A stretch of DNA of 64,000 bases from Verrucomicrobiia bacterium (GTDB lineage Bacteria; Verrucomicrobiota; Verrucomicrobiia; Limisphaerales; Pedosphaeraceae): NCBI GenBank assembly GCA_036268055.1, contig DATAUW010000017.1, positions 434,001 to 498,000 on the forward strand. Direction: 5' to 3'. The position numbers and the translations under genes were made by a program. The first letter of the stretch is position 1. Each line of letters opens with the position of its first letter. The notes under the pieces are model-generated. The model was not told the origin of the DNA, made no database searches, and worked only from the letters and a program-made list of their open reading frames with translations. This document shows, in pieces, positions 19,493 through 29,921 of the stretch.

Positions 19493-20193
19493 TTGGCGGC
19501 GGAATTCGTTGTGGCCGCAGCAGCGGGCGCATTGGTCGAGGCACTTTTTGGCTTGGCCGGCGGCGGGAAAGGCGGTGTTTCAAACAACACCGCGTCAGAG
19601 CGCAGGCTCATCAAGTAAGCGACCAGTGCGTGCGCGTTTTCAGTCGGAATGATTTCGTAACCGGCCGGAGTGTTCTTATCCGCGGGCAAGGCATCGTCAG
19701 ACGGATGTTCGTTGAAGCCGAGCTTGTGTTTCTTGAACAAATATTGATAAGGCGGCATCAGCGAGCCGGGCATGGTCGAGCGCGGATCGTAAATATGTTG
19801 CAGGATGGGAGCCTCATTGGTTCCGATGCGCAAACCGACGTTTGCGAGGTCAGGGCCGATGCGTTGCGTGCCGAGCATCGCGGGTTCGTCGTAGAGATAA
19901 TCTTCGTCAACACTCTGGACGACACCGTGACGGCCACCCCATCCACGCTCAAAATCAGTGCCGTAACCTTTTGGGCGAACTTGCTGGCTGTGGCAATAGA
20001 AGCAGCCGTTGGCGCGATAAATTTGTTCGCCCTGGCGCGCAATGCCGGGGCGCATCGAGGGATATAAATCGCCGACCTTGGATTCTTCGCGGGCCTGATT
20101 GCCAAGCTGCAACTGCGGCGCGAGCACGAAGCCGAGCCACGAGGCGGACATCGCGAAAAAGGTTCCCAAAAACAAAAGCGGTCCCGAGTTCAC
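19489..20193 (-). CDS. CcoO-like cytochrome c subunit (cbb3 subunit II family)
   Basis: A 234-residue protein with an N-terminal membrane anchor (residues 5-27) and one c-type heme motif CFYCHSQQVRP, matching the CcoO signature CVGCHSQMIRP. The later RIGPDLANVGLR and SLMPPYQYLF (with Met ligand) are also CcoO-like. The C terminus is a Pro/Ala/Ser/Thr-rich tail of about 25 residues. Heme c appears intact, unlike the partner CcoN-like subunit, which has lost most metal ligands. Its start overlaps the CcoN-like stop by 4 bp. Confidence 0.9.
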   Translation of the reverse strand: MNSGPLLFLGTFFAMSASWLGFVLAPQLQLGNQAREESKVGDLYPSMRPGIARQGEQIYRANGCFYCHSQQVRPKGYGTDFERGWGGRHGVVQSVDEDYLYDEPAMLGTQRIGPDLANVGLRIGTNEAPILQHIYDPRSTMPGSLMPPYQYLFKKHKLGFNEHPSDDALPADKNTPAGYEIIPTENAHALVAYLMSLRSDAVLFETPPFPPPAKPKSASTNAPAAAATTNSAAK

Positions 20194-21656
20194 CAGATCA
20201 CCTCCACGTTTTTAACGCTGGTGGCAAATGCGGTGGTCGCAACTTTGCGTCCGACGCTCACAAGCAGACTGACGACGCTCAGGAGTATCATGAGATTGGC
20301 AAGGATCATCAGCAGTTCGCCAAGCGTGCTGCCGCGAAGGAAGAGCAACGTGGATTGTGTGACGTCAGGAAATGCTTTCGTCGAATCGTTCAACGCAAAA
20401 CCTTGAACTACGCCGCCGATTGCGAGCAGCACCGAATAAATGATGACGCCCAAACCGGCGATGGCGAATTGGCCGCAGATCATCCCCGGTTTTGAAAACT
20501 CCGCCTGCACCAATCGCGGCACGATATAAAACATCGCACCGAACATGGTCATCGCGAAAAATCCATACAGGAACAGCATCGTGATTCCCGGTGTGAACCA
20601 GGTGAAATTCGTGATGCGGCTGACCGATGCGAGCGAGGTCACGGCGTTGGCAAGCCCAGTCACGATATAAATTGAAGTGGCGAAAATAAAGAACTTGAAC
20701 CGGCGGTTTTCGCGGAGCGCGGACTTATCACCACAGATGGTGCCGAAGACGTTCATTCCGACGCCAAGAATCGGGGCGATGGTCATCAGCGCGCCCATCG
20801 TGCTCAACGCGGGCATCCACGAGGGCAACGGAGTCGCGGCGGGGATGTTGCCCCACGAACCGAACAGCGCGAGCGCAAAGAAAGTAAAGACGCCCAGATA
20901 ATGGCTGTGAAGCGGACGCTGGCTGATCTTGGGAACGAAATAAAAGATGGTGGCAATGCCGATGAAACCAAACCAGATGGTTGAGAGGTTGTTGATGTAC
21001 CAGGAATCAATGGCGGTTTGCAGCACGCCGCGCGCGGGATGAGCTACCAAGGTGAGGCTTGCCGTGGAATAGATCCAGGGGAACCAAAACAGCGCGCCGA
21101 GAATGAACCATTGCGAGATATAAAATTGGCGGTCAGTTCGCAGATGGAGAGTAACCATCGCGCCAAGGGCAATCAGCAGATAACCGAAAAACAAAGTCGC
21201 GGAAGCGTAGCGGGGCATTTCGAGCCATTCATAACCGGTGCTTTCGCCGTAGAAAATTCCCAGGATGCCCAGCGTGACGGCGCAATTCCAAAGTATGGTT
21301 CCGGTGAGGATGGCGGGAGTCATCGCCAAACGCACGCGGCTGAGATGCGCCGTGATCCAGAGCAGGACGCCCAATCCGGCTTGCGCGGCAAAGCCATAAA
21401 TGAGGGCGTTCAGGTGAGCCGGATGAACGCGGCCATAAGTCAATGCGGAACATTCCGCGAGCAGATTGGGCGCATGAAATTTGAGCGAGGCGATCAGGCC
21501 GAGCAGCGAACCAATCAGGAGCCAGCCGAGCGCGGACAGGAAAAGGAACAGCACCGGACCGCGGCAGGATGCGTCAATCTCCAACGATCCGGCTGGCGAA
21601 ACGGCTTGGGCGCCGCCAGTGGAAATCGTTTGCGATGGGGAGGAAATCGCGCTCAT
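20190..21656 (-). CDS. CcoN-like subunit I lacking catalytic metal ligands
   Basis: A 488-residue protein with about 12 membrane segments that aligns along its length with cbb3 oxidase subunit I. The first low-spin heme ligand is kept (His81 in GRVHPAHLNALIYGF, matching GRLRPLHTNAVIF). The Cu-B His of WYGHNAV is Asn222 in WYINNLS; the Cu-B pair of GPHHLH is absent (WGNIPAATP); and the HVH pair for the high-spin and low-spin hemes reads I358-T-M360. It therefore cannot build the O2-reducing heme-copper site. The start is the ATG at 21656, since 35 further codons upstream overlap the neighbouring gene. A single His/Met-ligated heme b remains possible. Confidence 0.88.
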   Translation of the reverse strand: MSAISSPSQTISTGGAQAVSPAGSLEIDASCRGPVLFLFLSALGWLLIGSLLGLIASLKFHAPNLLAECSALTYGRVHPAHLNALIYGFAAQAGLGVLLWITAHLSRVRLAMTPAILTGTILWNCAVTLGILGIFYGESTGYEWLEMPRYASATLFFGYLLIALGAMVTLHLRTDRQFYISQWFILGALFWFPWIYSTASLTLVAHPARGVLQTAIDSWYINNLSTIWFGFIGIATIFYFVPKISQRPLHSHYLGVFTFFALALFGSWGNIPAATPLPSWMPALSTMGALMTIAPILGVGMNVFGTICGDKSALRENRRFKFFIFATSIYIVTGLANAVTSLASVSRITNFTWFTPGITMLFLYGFFAMTMFGAMFYIVPRLVQAEFSKPGMICGQFAIAGLGVIIYSVLLAIGGVVQGFALNDSTKAFPDVTQSTLLFLRGSTLGELLMILANLMILLSVVSLLVSVGRKVATTAFATSVKNVEVIW

Positions 21657-21673
21657 CTTTATACAGCCACGGA

Positions 21674-22051
21674 TTACTCGAACGACTGGGGCGGCGGCAC
21701 AGCCGTCGCTTTTTCGACGCGGGCAACCAGATTGGAACGGGCTGACACCGGGTCCTGCCAAAGTTTGAGAGACAATGCCATGGCATCCTTGATCGGCATG
21801 CGAACGACGCCTTTATTTTGGTCCTGCCAGCCGTAGGAGTTCAGCACTTCCTCGTTATTGGCGCGCAACTCCCTCAAGGCCTTGATGCGGACAGCGGCGC
21901 GGTCTGCACCGAGCGGTATCGGACGAGTATAATAGCGCATGACCCAAACGAGTCCGGCGACGATGAGAAAAGCACCGATGATGGCGGCCACGTAGGCACA
22001 CCGACCACATGACTTGCATTCCGGGCAATCAGAATCAGGCTGCGAATTCAA
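21674..22051 (-). CDS. Small Cys-rich membrane protein of the respiratory operon
   Basis: A 125-residue protein of unknown function. The N terminus has four cysteines in CPECKSCGRC, followed by one membrane segment (about residues 18-38) and a soluble tail. The cysteine spacing could bind a metal or form disulfides, but it is not a CxxCH heme site. It overlaps the actF stop by ATGA and sits 17 bp before the CcoN-like gene, exactly at the join between the ACIII genes and the CcoN/CcoO-like genes. A linking or assembly role is only a suggestion from position. Confidence 0.75.
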   Translation of the reverse strand: MNSQPDSDCPECKSCGRCAYVAAIIGAFLIVAGLVWVMRYYTRPIPLGADRAAVRIKALRELRANNEEVLNSYGWQDQNKGVVRMPIKDAMALSLKLWQDPVSARSNLVARVEKATAVPPPQSFE

Positions 22052-23313
22052 TGGTGACCTCCGGTCTTGACCTCAACGACAGTGGTGGTGGCTGCCTCAA
22101 CATATTGATCTGGCTGACGCACATAGATGTCCTGCGATTCGGCGAACCGCGGGTCTTTCTGCGGAATCATGGGGCTGGAATAAAGTCGTTTGATAAAGAA
22201 ATGCGACAGGATGCCGCCGATCAACATGAAGCAGGCGACATCGCGCCAGTCGAGATGATAATTGTTCGGGTGCAGCACCGGGCCGATGTTGAAGGCCATA
22301 TCGTTGAAATGCATCAGCCACGCCCAGACGAACAGGAAACCCATCACCGGAAGTTTGAGTTTCCAGTCAATGCGCAGGAGCAACAGGAACGGCACGAAGA
22401 AATGGCCGAAGATAATGATCTGGCCGATGTCCCACCAAGTGCCTTTTTCGCGCAGGACATACCAGAAAGTTTCTTCCGGCATGTTGGCGTTCCAGATGAT
22501 GAAATATTGAGCGAAGGTCACGTAACCGTAGAACACAGTGAACGCGAAGAAAAGCGAGCCCATGAAGTAATAGGTTTTGTCGTGGACGTAAGGCTTGAGC
22601 GGCCCCTGGCGTTGCAGGAGCAGGACGATGACGTAAAGCGTGATCATCGTGAGCCACATGCTGCCCGCGAAATAATAGACGCCATACATCGTGGAGAACC
22701 ATTCGTGTTCCAGCGCCTTGACCCACATGATGGCGGCGGTGGTCAGGGAGAAGGCGAAGAGGAAAATGCCGAAAGCCGAGTAACGGCGCATCATGCGCGT
22801 GCATTCGACCGAGCCGGTTTCGTCCTGCTTAAGCGACCAGGCGCGCAGTTGGCTGGAGAGCCACCACCAAACCAGAAGGCAAATGATGGAGGAGATAAAG
22901 AAACCGGGCGTTGTGAAGAGAGGATGCTTGGCTTGCGTTGCCAAATCTGGCGTCGCTTGCGTCCAGCCGCCTTCCATCCATTTATACAACTTGGGAGCGA
23001 AAACTCCGATCGGGATCCACAGATAAACCATGTGCTTGAACGAGCAAGACATTTGCTCCAGCACGCGGCGCACGGGCACCGACCACGAGGCATCAAACAA
23101 GTGATGCAGCATGGTAAAGCCGAGCGAGCCGAGGCAAAGGCTCAGAAAAAACATGTAGGCCAGCAGCCAGGAGAAAGCAAATTGCTTTTGGTTGGTGGCC
23201 ACCCCGGCGATAGCGCCGATGCCGCCGATTACCATCAGCCACATGGGCACATTGCGCCACTTGGACAAGTCCAGCGGCGGCAGGATAGTTGGTGACTTGG
23301 TGTGCGAACTCAT
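22048..23313 (-). CDS. actF: Alternative complex III subunit ActF
   Basis: A 421-residue membrane protein with about ten hydrophobic segments, in the position and size of ActF, the smaller NrfD-like quinol:cytochrome c oxidoreductase membrane subunit. Family features include FAFSWLLAYMFFLSLCLGSLGFTMLHHLFDASWSVP near residues 45-80 (length exceeds a short motif; the key part is the GSLG-x5-HHL segment). It forms part of the membrane arm with ActC. It starts 3 bp after actE. Confidence 0.88.
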   Translation of the reverse strand: MSSHTKSPTILPPLDLSKWRNVPMWLMVIGGIGAIAGVATNQKQFAFSWLLAYMFFLSLCLGSLGFTMLHHLFDASWSVPVRRVLEQMSCSFKHMVYLWIPIGVFAPKLYKWMEGGWTQATPDLATQAKHPLFTTPGFFISSIICLLVWWWLSSQLRAWSLKQDETGSVECTRMMRRYSAFGIFLFAFSLTTAAIMWVKALEHEWFSTMYGVYYFAGSMWLTMITLYVIVLLLQRQGPLKPYVHDKTYYFMGSLFFAFTVFYGYVTFAQYFIIWNANMPEETFWYVLREKGTWWDIGQIIIFGHFFVPFLLLLRIDWKLKLPVMGFLFVWAWLMHFNDMAFNIGPVLHPNNYHLDWRDVACFMLIGGILSHFFIKRLYSSPMIPQKDPRFAESQDIYVRQPDQYVEAATTTVVEVKTGGHH

Positions 23314-23316
23314 AGG

Positions 23317-23937
23317 CTATTTCTTCAACGTCGAACGCATTTGTTCGGGCACGTCATCAATGGTTCCCAACTGGCTAAGCTGCAGCGCACGCACATACGC
23401 GACGATCGCCCAGCGGTCATCCACCGTCACGTTCGCGCCGTAAGGGCCCATGAGGCTCTTGCCGTAAGTGATGGTGTTGAAAATTTCGCCGTCGGCCAAT
23501 TCAACGATGCGTTTGTCGTGCAAGTTGGCGACCGTGGCCATCGCGCCGATGCGCTTGGTGATGCCGTTGCCATCGCCTTGCGCTCCGTGGCAGGGCGAGC
23601 AATTAATCAGAAACCGCTGCTGGCCGCGGGCCAGCAATGCTTCAGTTACCTGAACAGGAATGGTTGCGATGAAATTCGTCGTGCCAGGGACGTGGCCGGT
23701 ATTGACCGGCTGGTCTTCATAATGAGTATCTTCGCGGGCAATCGTCCCGGCGACGGGAACACGCGAGGCTTTGCCATCGGCAAAAAACATGTCCGGCGTT
23801 TGCGGACGCAGCTTGGGCTGGCGGTTCATGTCAGGGAAAATTTCGATGGGCTCGCGGCGCGAAAGGCTGCCACGCTTGCCGGCCACGACCACCACCAACC
23901 CGCAGCATATCACGAAAATGAGCAGAAAATAACGCAT
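23317..23937 (-). CDS. actE: Alternative complex III monoheme cytochrome ActE
   Basis: A 206-residue protein with an N-terminal hydrophobic segment containing Cys11 and Cys12, which could be a membrane anchor or lipid attachment site, and one c-heme motif CSPCH in the middle. The likely Met ligand is in GKSLMGPYG. ActE is the electron-output cytochrome of the complex. It lies 3 bp after actD on the same strand. Confidence 0.88.
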   Translation of the reverse strand: MRYFLLIFVICCGLVVVVAGKRGSLSRREPIEIFPDMNRQPKLRPQTPDMFFADGKASRVPVAGTIAREDTHYEDQPVNTGHVPGTTNFIATIPVQVTEALLARGQQRFLINCSPCHGAQGDGNGITKRIGAMATVANLHDKRIVELADGEIFNTITYGKSLMGPYGANVTVDDRWAIVAYVRALQLSQLGTIDDVPEQMRSTLKK

Positions 23938-23940
23938 CGC

Positions 23941-24480
23941 TTATTCCTCCACCATCTCGATATGCGAACTGCCGAGAGACTCGACCAGTTTGCGGGTTTC
24001 GATTTCGGAATATTTTGGGTCGCTGGTTTCAATCACAAGGAAAAAGCGGTCGTGCGTCGCCAAGCCGAAGCGGCGGTTCTTCAACAGCGGATGATGCAGG
24101 CGCGGGAGGCGATTCATGATGAGCATGCCGCCGAGCGCGCCGAACGCGCCGAAAAGAATCGTCAATTCATACGATGGCGGGAAAGCCGAGAACGGGCTGA
24201 ACATGGGCTTGCCGCCGATGAGGATCGGATAATTATAGGCATTCATCCACCAGATCATCAGCATGCCGGTCGTGTAACCGGTCACACCGCCGATGAACGA
24301 AAACCAGCCGACCGGCGAATTCTTCAAACCCATCGCTTGATCCAGTCCGTGGACTGGAAACGGCGTGAAGACATCCCATTTGCGGAAACCGGCGTCGCGG
24401 ACTTTTTCCGCGGCGTGCATGACATCCGCCGGAGTCAAAAACTCGGCGATGATGCCGTAAGGTTTGGGGGTGGCAGCCAT
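23941..24480 (-). CDS. actD: Alternative complex III subunit ActD (DUF3341)
   Basis: A 179-residue protein of the DUF3341 family: a soluble N-terminal ferredoxin-like part (PYGIIAEFLTPADVMHAAEKV, KWDVFTPFPVHGLD) and two membrane helices (about residues 60-80 and 95-120). The start is taken at MAATPKPYG. A longer version starting eight codons upstream would overlap the actC end and cannot be excluded. ActD is a structural subunit of the complex and has no cofactor. Confidence 0.88.
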   Translation of the reverse strand: MAATPKPYGIIAEFLTPADVMHAAEKVRDAGFRKWDVFTPFPVHGLDQAMGLKNSPVGWFSFIGGVTGYTTGMLMIWWMNAYNYPILIGGKPMFSPFSAFPPSYELTILFGAFGALGGMLIMNRLPRLHHPLLKNRRFGLATHDRFFLVIETSDPKYSEIETRKLVESLGSSHIEMVEE

Positions 24481-24481
24481 T

Positions 24482-25951
24482 TTAGTGATGCCCTCCTTTC
24501 GCACCGCCCAGCGGGTGATGCGGGTCGGCCTGCGGGGTCACGCCCTTGACTTCAGCGATGGCCACCAGCGGGACGAAGCGGATGAACAAAAGGAACAACG
24601 TAAAGAACAAGCCGAACGTGCCGAGATATTGCAGGATGTCCACGGCGGTCGGGCGGAAATAACCCCAGTTCGCGGGAATGAACTCGCGGGTCAGCGGCAT
24701 GATGATGATGACGAAGCGCTCGAACCACATGCCGATGTTCACGAAGATGGACAGGATGAACACCGTGAGCATGCTCGTGCGCACTTTCTTGAACCAGAAA
24801 AGTTGCGGGAAAATACAGTTGCAGGAAACCATCGTGATCCACGCCCAGTTATAAGGACCGAACACGCGTTGCAGGAACGTGAAGCGTTCGTAAGGATTGC
24901 CGCTATACCAGGCGATGAAAAATTCCATGCCGTAGGCGTAGGCGACGATGCAACTGGTCGCGAGTGTCACTTTGCACATCAATTCGACGTGGCGAACGGT
25001 GATGATTTCTTCGAGCCGCAGCAATTTGCGCAACGGCACAAGGAGCGAGAGCACCATGCCGAAGCCGGAGAACACCGCACCCGCGACAAAGTAGGGCGGA
25101 AAAATCGTGGTATGCCAGCCGGGGAGTTGTGACACTGAGAAGTCCAGGGACACGATGGAATGCACCGAGAGCACCAGCGGGGTCGAGAGGCCAGCGAGAA
25201 TCAAATACGCTTTTTCGTAATTGCTCCAATGGCGGTTCGAGCCGGTCCAGCCGAGCGCAAACAGACCGTAAGAGAATTTGCGGATCTTGTTGCGGGCGCG
25301 ATCACGCATGACCGCGAGATCAGGAATCAAGCCCATGTACCAGAACAGTACCGAGACCGTAAAGTAAGTCGAAACGGCGAAAACGTCCCACATCAGCGGC
25401 GAACGGAATTGCGGCCAGATGCCGAACGAATTTGGAATCGGGAACAACCACCAGCCGAACCAAATACGCCCGATGTGAATCAGCGGATAAATACCTGCGC
25501 ACATGACGGCGAAAATCGTCATGGCTTCTGCGGCGCGATTAATGGAGGTGCGCCACTTTTGACGGAGCAAAAAGAGAATCGCGGAAATCAGTGTGCCAGC
25601 GTGGCCGATACCGATCCACCACACGAAATTGACGATCGCCCAGCCCCACATGGCTGGATGGCCAGGACCCCACACGCCAACACCGGTGGAGAGCAACCAG
25701 AGAATCATCGAGAAACAAACCGTCATCAAAATGACGCTGGGCACGAAAGAAATCCACCACCAAAGCGGGGTTTTGTTTTCAGCGACGCCGGCGATGGCAT
25801 CGGAAATCCAGCCCGGCGAACGATAATTGGCAACGAGCGGCTCGCGGCGCAATTCCACGGGCGGCGGTTGGACGATCAAGCTGCCGACAACGATTTCAGG
25901 ATCGCCGGCTTTGGGCAGGCCATGAGGCTGGTGAGTGGTCGCGTCGGACAT
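24482..25951 (-). CDS. actC: Alternative complex III membrane subunit ActC (NrfD/PsrC family)
   Basis: A 489-residue polytopic protein with about ten membrane segments. The N-terminal soluble part has [18 protein letters not shown]; the membrane core has [22 protein letters not shown], the NrfD-family motif for quinol binding. It oxidises menaquinol/ubiquinol at the membrane and passes electrons to ActB. The C terminus is short and His-rich. The first base pair overlaps the actB end and the stop is 2 bp from the actD start. Confidence 0.92.
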   Translation of the reverse strand: MSDATTHQPHGLPKAGDPEIVVGSLIVQPPPVELRREPLVANYRSPGWISDAIAGVAENKTPLWWWISFVPSVILMTVCFSMILWLLSTGVGVWGPGHPAMWGWAIVNFVWWIGIGHAGTLISAILFLLRQKWRTSINRAAEAMTIFAVMCAGIYPLIHIGRIWFGWWLFPIPNSFGIWPQFRSPLMWDVFAVSTYFTVSVLFWYMGLIPDLAVMRDRARNKIRKFSYGLFALGWTGSNRHWSNYEKAYLILAGLSTPLVLSVHSIVSLDFSVSQLPGWHTTIFPPYFVAGAVFSGFGMVLSLLVPLRKLLRLEEIITVRHVELMCKVTLATSCIVAYAYGMEFFIAWYSGNPYERFTFLQRVFGPYNWAWITMVSCNCIFPQLFWFKKVRTSMLTVFILSIFVNIGMWFERFVIIIMPLTREFIPANWGYFRPTAVDILQYLGTFGLFFTLFLLFIRFVPLVAIAEVKGVTPQADPHHPLGGAKGGHH

Positions 25952-28900
25952 TAGCGCGCTCCTTTCTCAGCTTCGTGCGCGGACTCGGCGTGTTCTGATT
26001 CGCCCTTGCTCTCGAAAGGATTTTGATGGTTCGCCGCGTCGAATTCCTCAGCGCTGTGAGGCGTGTCGAACGCGTCAGGCATTTCGGGATTCGGATTGCG
26101 GATGCGCGCCAGGTAAGTGGTGCGCGGCTTGGTGTTCAGGAAATCCAAAACTTTATAATCGCGTTCCTGCGCCTTGAGCTTGGCGACGCGGCTTTCGGGA
26201 TCGGCGATATTGCCGAACACGATGGCTTCCGCGGGGCAAGCCTGCTGGCAGGCGGTCTTGATCATGCCGTCGGGCACGAGAACATCCCCTGAGTCGCGGG
26301 CCTTGACCTTCTGCAAAATCTCCGCGCCCTGGATGCGCTGGATACAATAGCTGCATTTCTCCATGACACCGCGCATGCGCACTGTCACGTCCGGGTTCTT
26401 GAGCAGCTTGAGCAATTCCCACTCATCCGAAGGTTTGTTACCGCGGTCCGGGTCTTTCCACCAGCGGAACAGGTCCAGCTCGCCATCGGTCGTGTGAGTC
26501 AAAGGCGTCGAATACAAAGGCCCTTCCAACTGTTCGAGCGGACGGCGATTGTAATCGAAAAAGTTGAACCGGCGCACTTTATACGGGCAGTTATTTGAAC
26601 AATAACGTGTGCCAACGCACCGATTGTAAACCATCACGTTCAAGCCTTCCTGGTCATGCACGGTCGCATTGACGGGGCAGACGTTTTCGCAGGGAGCCGC
26701 TTCGCAGTGCTGGCAAAGCATGGGCTGGTTGACGACCTGGATGCTGTCTTCCTTGTCCGGATCGCCGGTATAATAACGGTCTATGCGGATCCAATGCATC
26801 TCGCGATTGTTCGCCACCTGATATTTGCCGACGATGGGAACATTGTTTTCGCTTTGGCAGGCAACCATGCACGACGAGCAGCCAACGCAGGCGCTCAAGT
26901 CAATGGACATGCCCCATTGATGGTGGCCGAGCTTTTTCGCCTCGTCGAAAGGATTCGGATACAGTGGCGCGAAAGCGGGCGGCTGTTCCATGTCATAACC
27001 GCGCGCGAATTGCGGATGCTGTTGATATTGCTTGAGCGTCGCTTCGCGAATGATCGGGCGGCCTTCCATCGCGCCGTGATCCTGTGTGACGGAAAGAGCG
27101 TGGGGTTTGCGGAGGTCGGTCAGCTTTCCGCCAAGAGCGATATGAGTATTCTTGAGCGTGCGAAGTTTATACGCGTCGAAACCGGAATTTTTTCCGACGC
27201 GACCCGTCTGCGTGCGGCCATAACCGAGCGCAAGGCCAACGGTGTTGTCTGCCTGGCCGGGTTGCACCCAAACCGGGCCTTCGACTTCGCGGCCATCCAG
27301 AGTCAGCTTCGCCCATGCAGCCTTGATACGATTGTTTTCCTGGTCGGCGCGGTAAAGACCGAGTTCCTTCGCCGTGTGGACGCTCATCAGGAACACGTTT
27401 TCCCAAGTCAGCTTTGTGAGGGGATCGGGAAGTTCCTGCATCCAGCCGTTATTGTTGAAACGGCCGTCGTCCATCTTGGCGTCGCGATGGAAAATCACTT
27501 CAAGACTGTCCTTCGTCGGCAGCGGCGCGGCGGTCAAGGCAGCCCCGGCAATCGCGGTGGTCACTGCGGCAAGATTGAATCCGACCTGCACCCGGGCGGC
27601 AGCGCTGTCTGCGAGAAAACCGTTGTATAAAAATTTCTTCCACTCTTCTTCACCGCTGCCGGTCGCGATGCCGTGGAAAGTTTCGCGGACGATTTCGTGC
27701 GCCGTATTCGTTTCAAGACCGGCGATGCGCGCGAGCACTTCGATTTCCGTCACGCCGCCGAACAAAGGTTCGATCAACGGCTGAATGGCCACGAGCGTGC
27801 CATCATAAGTGCGGGCATCGCCCCACGATTCGAGAAAATGCGCGAGCGGCAAACCCCAGCCGTTCTTGGGAAATGATTCGTCTTCGTAATAGCCGAGACG
27901 AACCACCGTCTTGGCCTTGGCCTGAGCATCCGCCCATTTCAAATCGGCGGGCGTATTGTAAACCGGATTTCCGCCGAGCACGACCAATGTATCTACCGAA
28001 CCGGCTTCGAGTTCTTTGGCGAGGTCAGCAACCACGCCAGCTTTGATTTCCGGCGCTTCGAGCAGAACGAGAGTCGTGCCGACATTGCTCAACGCGGCGT
28101 TCATCGCGTTCGCGAGCAAATGGACGATAAGCGGCTGGCGCTGACCCGCGACGACCAGGCATTTGCCGCGGTTCTTGAATAAATCTTTCGCGCATTCGAC
28201 GATCCATTTTTCCTGCGCGGCGATGGTTTTGGATTGCGCTAGTGTTTGGACGGACTCGCCCAAATCGCCCGAACCCGCCTGGTTGAAAATTTCCGTGGCC
28301 AAACGCGCCGCGATGGAGGCGACCGCACTGCTGGCGATGCGAAGGCGATGATCGGCATTTGCGCCGGTGAGCGTCATGAGCGCTTCGACCGCATACAACC
28401 GGTTCATCGGGCTCTTGGAATCTACCATGCGGCGGCCCTTGGCAAAGCCGCGAATATTGTTCGGCAGATTTTCTTCGTTGCCAATGAAATCGCAATCGAG
28501 CGAGACGATGACTTTCGCTTCGTCGAACTTGTAGTAAGGCGTGGCAGATTTGCCGAAGGCGAGCGTGGCGGCTTGTTGATGAATCGAAAAATCAACCGGC
28601 TCGTATTCGTACCACTTGGCCTTGGGCAGCTTGTCGGAGATCGCTTTTTGCAGGCGCGCGCGCGAAGGTGAACTGCTTTGTTCCGCGAGGAAACTCAGGC
28701 CTTGTCCGCCGCTGGCAAGCGCCGTCTTGGAAATTTGATTCAACGCGTCGAAAGCATCTTCGCGCGAGGCGTTATTGCCATTCTTTGCAAAGCGAACCGA
28801 GCGATCAGGATCGTAAAGATTCAGGATTGAAGCTTGGGTATAACGATCCGTGCTGCCGTTGCTGTCGGGATGCTGAGGATTGCCTTCCAATTTGGTTGGG

Positions 28901-29256
28901 CGGCCATCGTTCGACTTGGCGAGCAAGGCTACCGCGGTTCCGCGGGTAGGCATCGCCGTGGCATACCATTTTGCGACGCCGTGAACGTAACCTTCCGGCA
29001 TCTTGGAGAAAGGATAAATATTTTCCACCGGACGGCGGCAACCGCTTCCCGCCACGCCGAAACCGGCCAGCAGGAACGAAGCAGACATGAGCTTGACGAA
29101 ATTACGGCGCGTGACCGGATCCTTCATCTCACTGGCGCCGGCGGGAAATTCGCGCTCTGCCCATTGACGGAACTCGGGCGTGTCAGCGACTTGATCCAAA
29201 CTGCGCCAATACTTTTGGCCTTCGGGCTCTGGACAAGGTGGAGGGATGGTTTTCAT
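25951..29256 (-). CDS. actB: Alternative complex III iron-sulfur subunit ActB (molybdopterin-like plus ferredoxin fusion)
   Basis: A 1101-residue protein. The N terminus has a twin-arginine motif RRNFVK (residues 50-55) in front of a hydrophobic stretch, indicating Tat export. The first two thirds match the molybdopterin oxidoreductase fold (ActB1), which in ACIII carries no Mo cofactor. The last third is an ActB2 ferredoxin-like domain with cysteine groups [35 protein letters not shown] and CSYCIQR plus CQQACP, for 3 [4Fe-4S] and 1 [3Fe-4S] centres in the family. The start at 29256 (MKTIPPPCP) overlaps the actA stop by ATGA. Confidence 0.93.
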   Translation of the reverse strand: MKTIPPPCPEPEGQKYWRSLDQVADTPEFRQWAEREFPAGASEMKDPVTRRNFVKLMSASFLLAGFGVAGSGCRRPVENIYPFSKMPEGYVHGVAKWYATAMPTRGTAVALLAKSNDGRPTKLEGNPQHPDSNGSTDRYTQASILNLYDPDRSVRFAKNGNNASREDAFDALNQISKTALASGGQGLSFLAEQSSSPSRARLQKAISDKLPKAKWYEYEPVDFSIHQQAATLAFGKSATPYYKFDEAKVIVSLDCDFIGNEENLPNNIRGFAKGRRMVDSKSPMNRLYAVEALMTLTGANADHRLRIASSAVASIAARLATEIFNQAGSGDLGESVQTLAQSKTIAAQEKWIVECAKDLFKNRGKCLVVAGQRQPLIVHLLANAMNAALSNVGTTLVLLEAPEIKAGVVADLAKELEAGSVDTLVVLGGNPVYNTPADLKWADAQAKAKTVVRLGYYEDESFPKNGWGLPLAHFLESWGDARTYDGTLVAIQPLIEPLFGGVTEIEVLARIAGLETNTAHEIVRETFHGIATGSGEEEWKKFLYNGFLADSAAARVQVGFNLAAVTTAIAGAALTAAPLPTKDSLEVIFHRDAKMDDGRFNNNGWMQELPDPLTKLTWENVFLMSVHTAKELGLYRADQENNRIKAAWAKLTLDGREVEGPVWVQPGQADNTVGLALGYGRTQTGRVGKNSGFDAYKLRTLKNTHIALGGKLTDLRKPHALSVTQDHGAMEGRPIIREATLKQYQQHPQFARGYDMEQPPAFAPLYPNPFDEAKKLGHHQWGMSIDLSACVGCSSCMVACQSENNVPIVGKYQVANNREMHWIRIDRYYTGDPDKEDSIQVVNQPMLCQHCEAAPCENVCPVNATVHDQEGLNVMVYNRCVGTRYCSNNCPYKVRRFNFFDYNRRPLEQLEGPLYSTPLTHTTDGELDLFRWWKDPDRGNKPSDEWELLKLLKNPDVTVRMRGVMEKCSYCIQRIQGAEILQKVKARDSGDVLVPDGMIKTACQQACPAEAIVFGNIADPESRVAKLKAQERDYKVLDFLNTKPRTTYLARIRNPNPEMPDAFDTPHSAEEFDAANHQNPFESKGESEHAESAHEAEKGAR

Positions 29257-29921
29257 CGGTGACAAGCGGAGCAATTCTGCATGGATTCAACATTCCAATC
29301 GTGAACGAACTTTTTCCCGTTAGCCTTCTGCAAATCAGCAGCTTCCACGGGATTATCGCTCCATTTCCAATCGAGATCGGTGATTTTATCCAAGGGACGC
29401 AAATGCGCCGCCGGATTGCGATGGCAATCAAGGCAGAAGGACATGCTAAGTGCCTTGGCTTGATGCACTTCGTCCATGTGATTGATCTGACCGTGGCATT
29501 CCACGCAACTGACGCCACGGTTTACGTGAACGGAGTGGTTGAAATAGACGTAATCGGGCAGCTTATGGATTTGAATCCATTTGATGGGCTTGCCGCTGGC
29601 GTAACTGTCGCGCACCACCGCCAGCTTGGGATCGTCCTTGAGAACTTGATTGTGGCAGTTCATACAAACCGAACTGGCCGGGACATTGGAATACCAGGAT
29701 TTTTCGACCGCGTTGTGGCAATAGCGGCAATCCACGCCGAGTTCCCCGGCATGAATCTCGTGGGAGAAGGCGACCGGCTGCACGGGCATGAAGCCCGCGT
29801 TGGTATATTTATTGGTGAAGTAATACCAGACGCCCGCCGTGACCGCCGTGCTCACGAGCACAACGCCGACGATGATCATCAACGGCAACCGGTTTGTCCA
29901 CTTAGGGAAGATGTCAGACAT
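29253..29921 (-). CDS. actA: Alternative complex III pentaheme cytochrome ActA
   Basis: A 222-residue protein with one N-terminal membrane anchor (residues 12-33) and five CxxCH heme-c motifs: CRYCH, CMNCH, CVECH, CLDCH and CSACH, the last right at the C terminus. This is the ActA pattern of alternative complex III. It is the first gene of the ten-gene respiratory operon and all genes behind it overlap or are nearly adjacent, so expression is probably from the 500 bp region upstream. Confidence 0.93.
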   Translation of the reverse strand: MSDIFPKWTNRLPLMIIVGVVLVSTAVTAGVWYYFTNKYTNAGFMPVQPVAFSHEIHAGELGVDCRYCHNAVEKSWYSNVPASSVCMNCHNQVLKDDPKLAVVRDSYASGKPIKWIQIHKLPDYVYFNHSVHVNRGVSCVECHGQINHMDEVHQAKALSMSFCLDCHRNPAAHLRPLDKITDLDWKWSDNPVEAADLQKANGKKFVHDWNVESMQNCSACHR

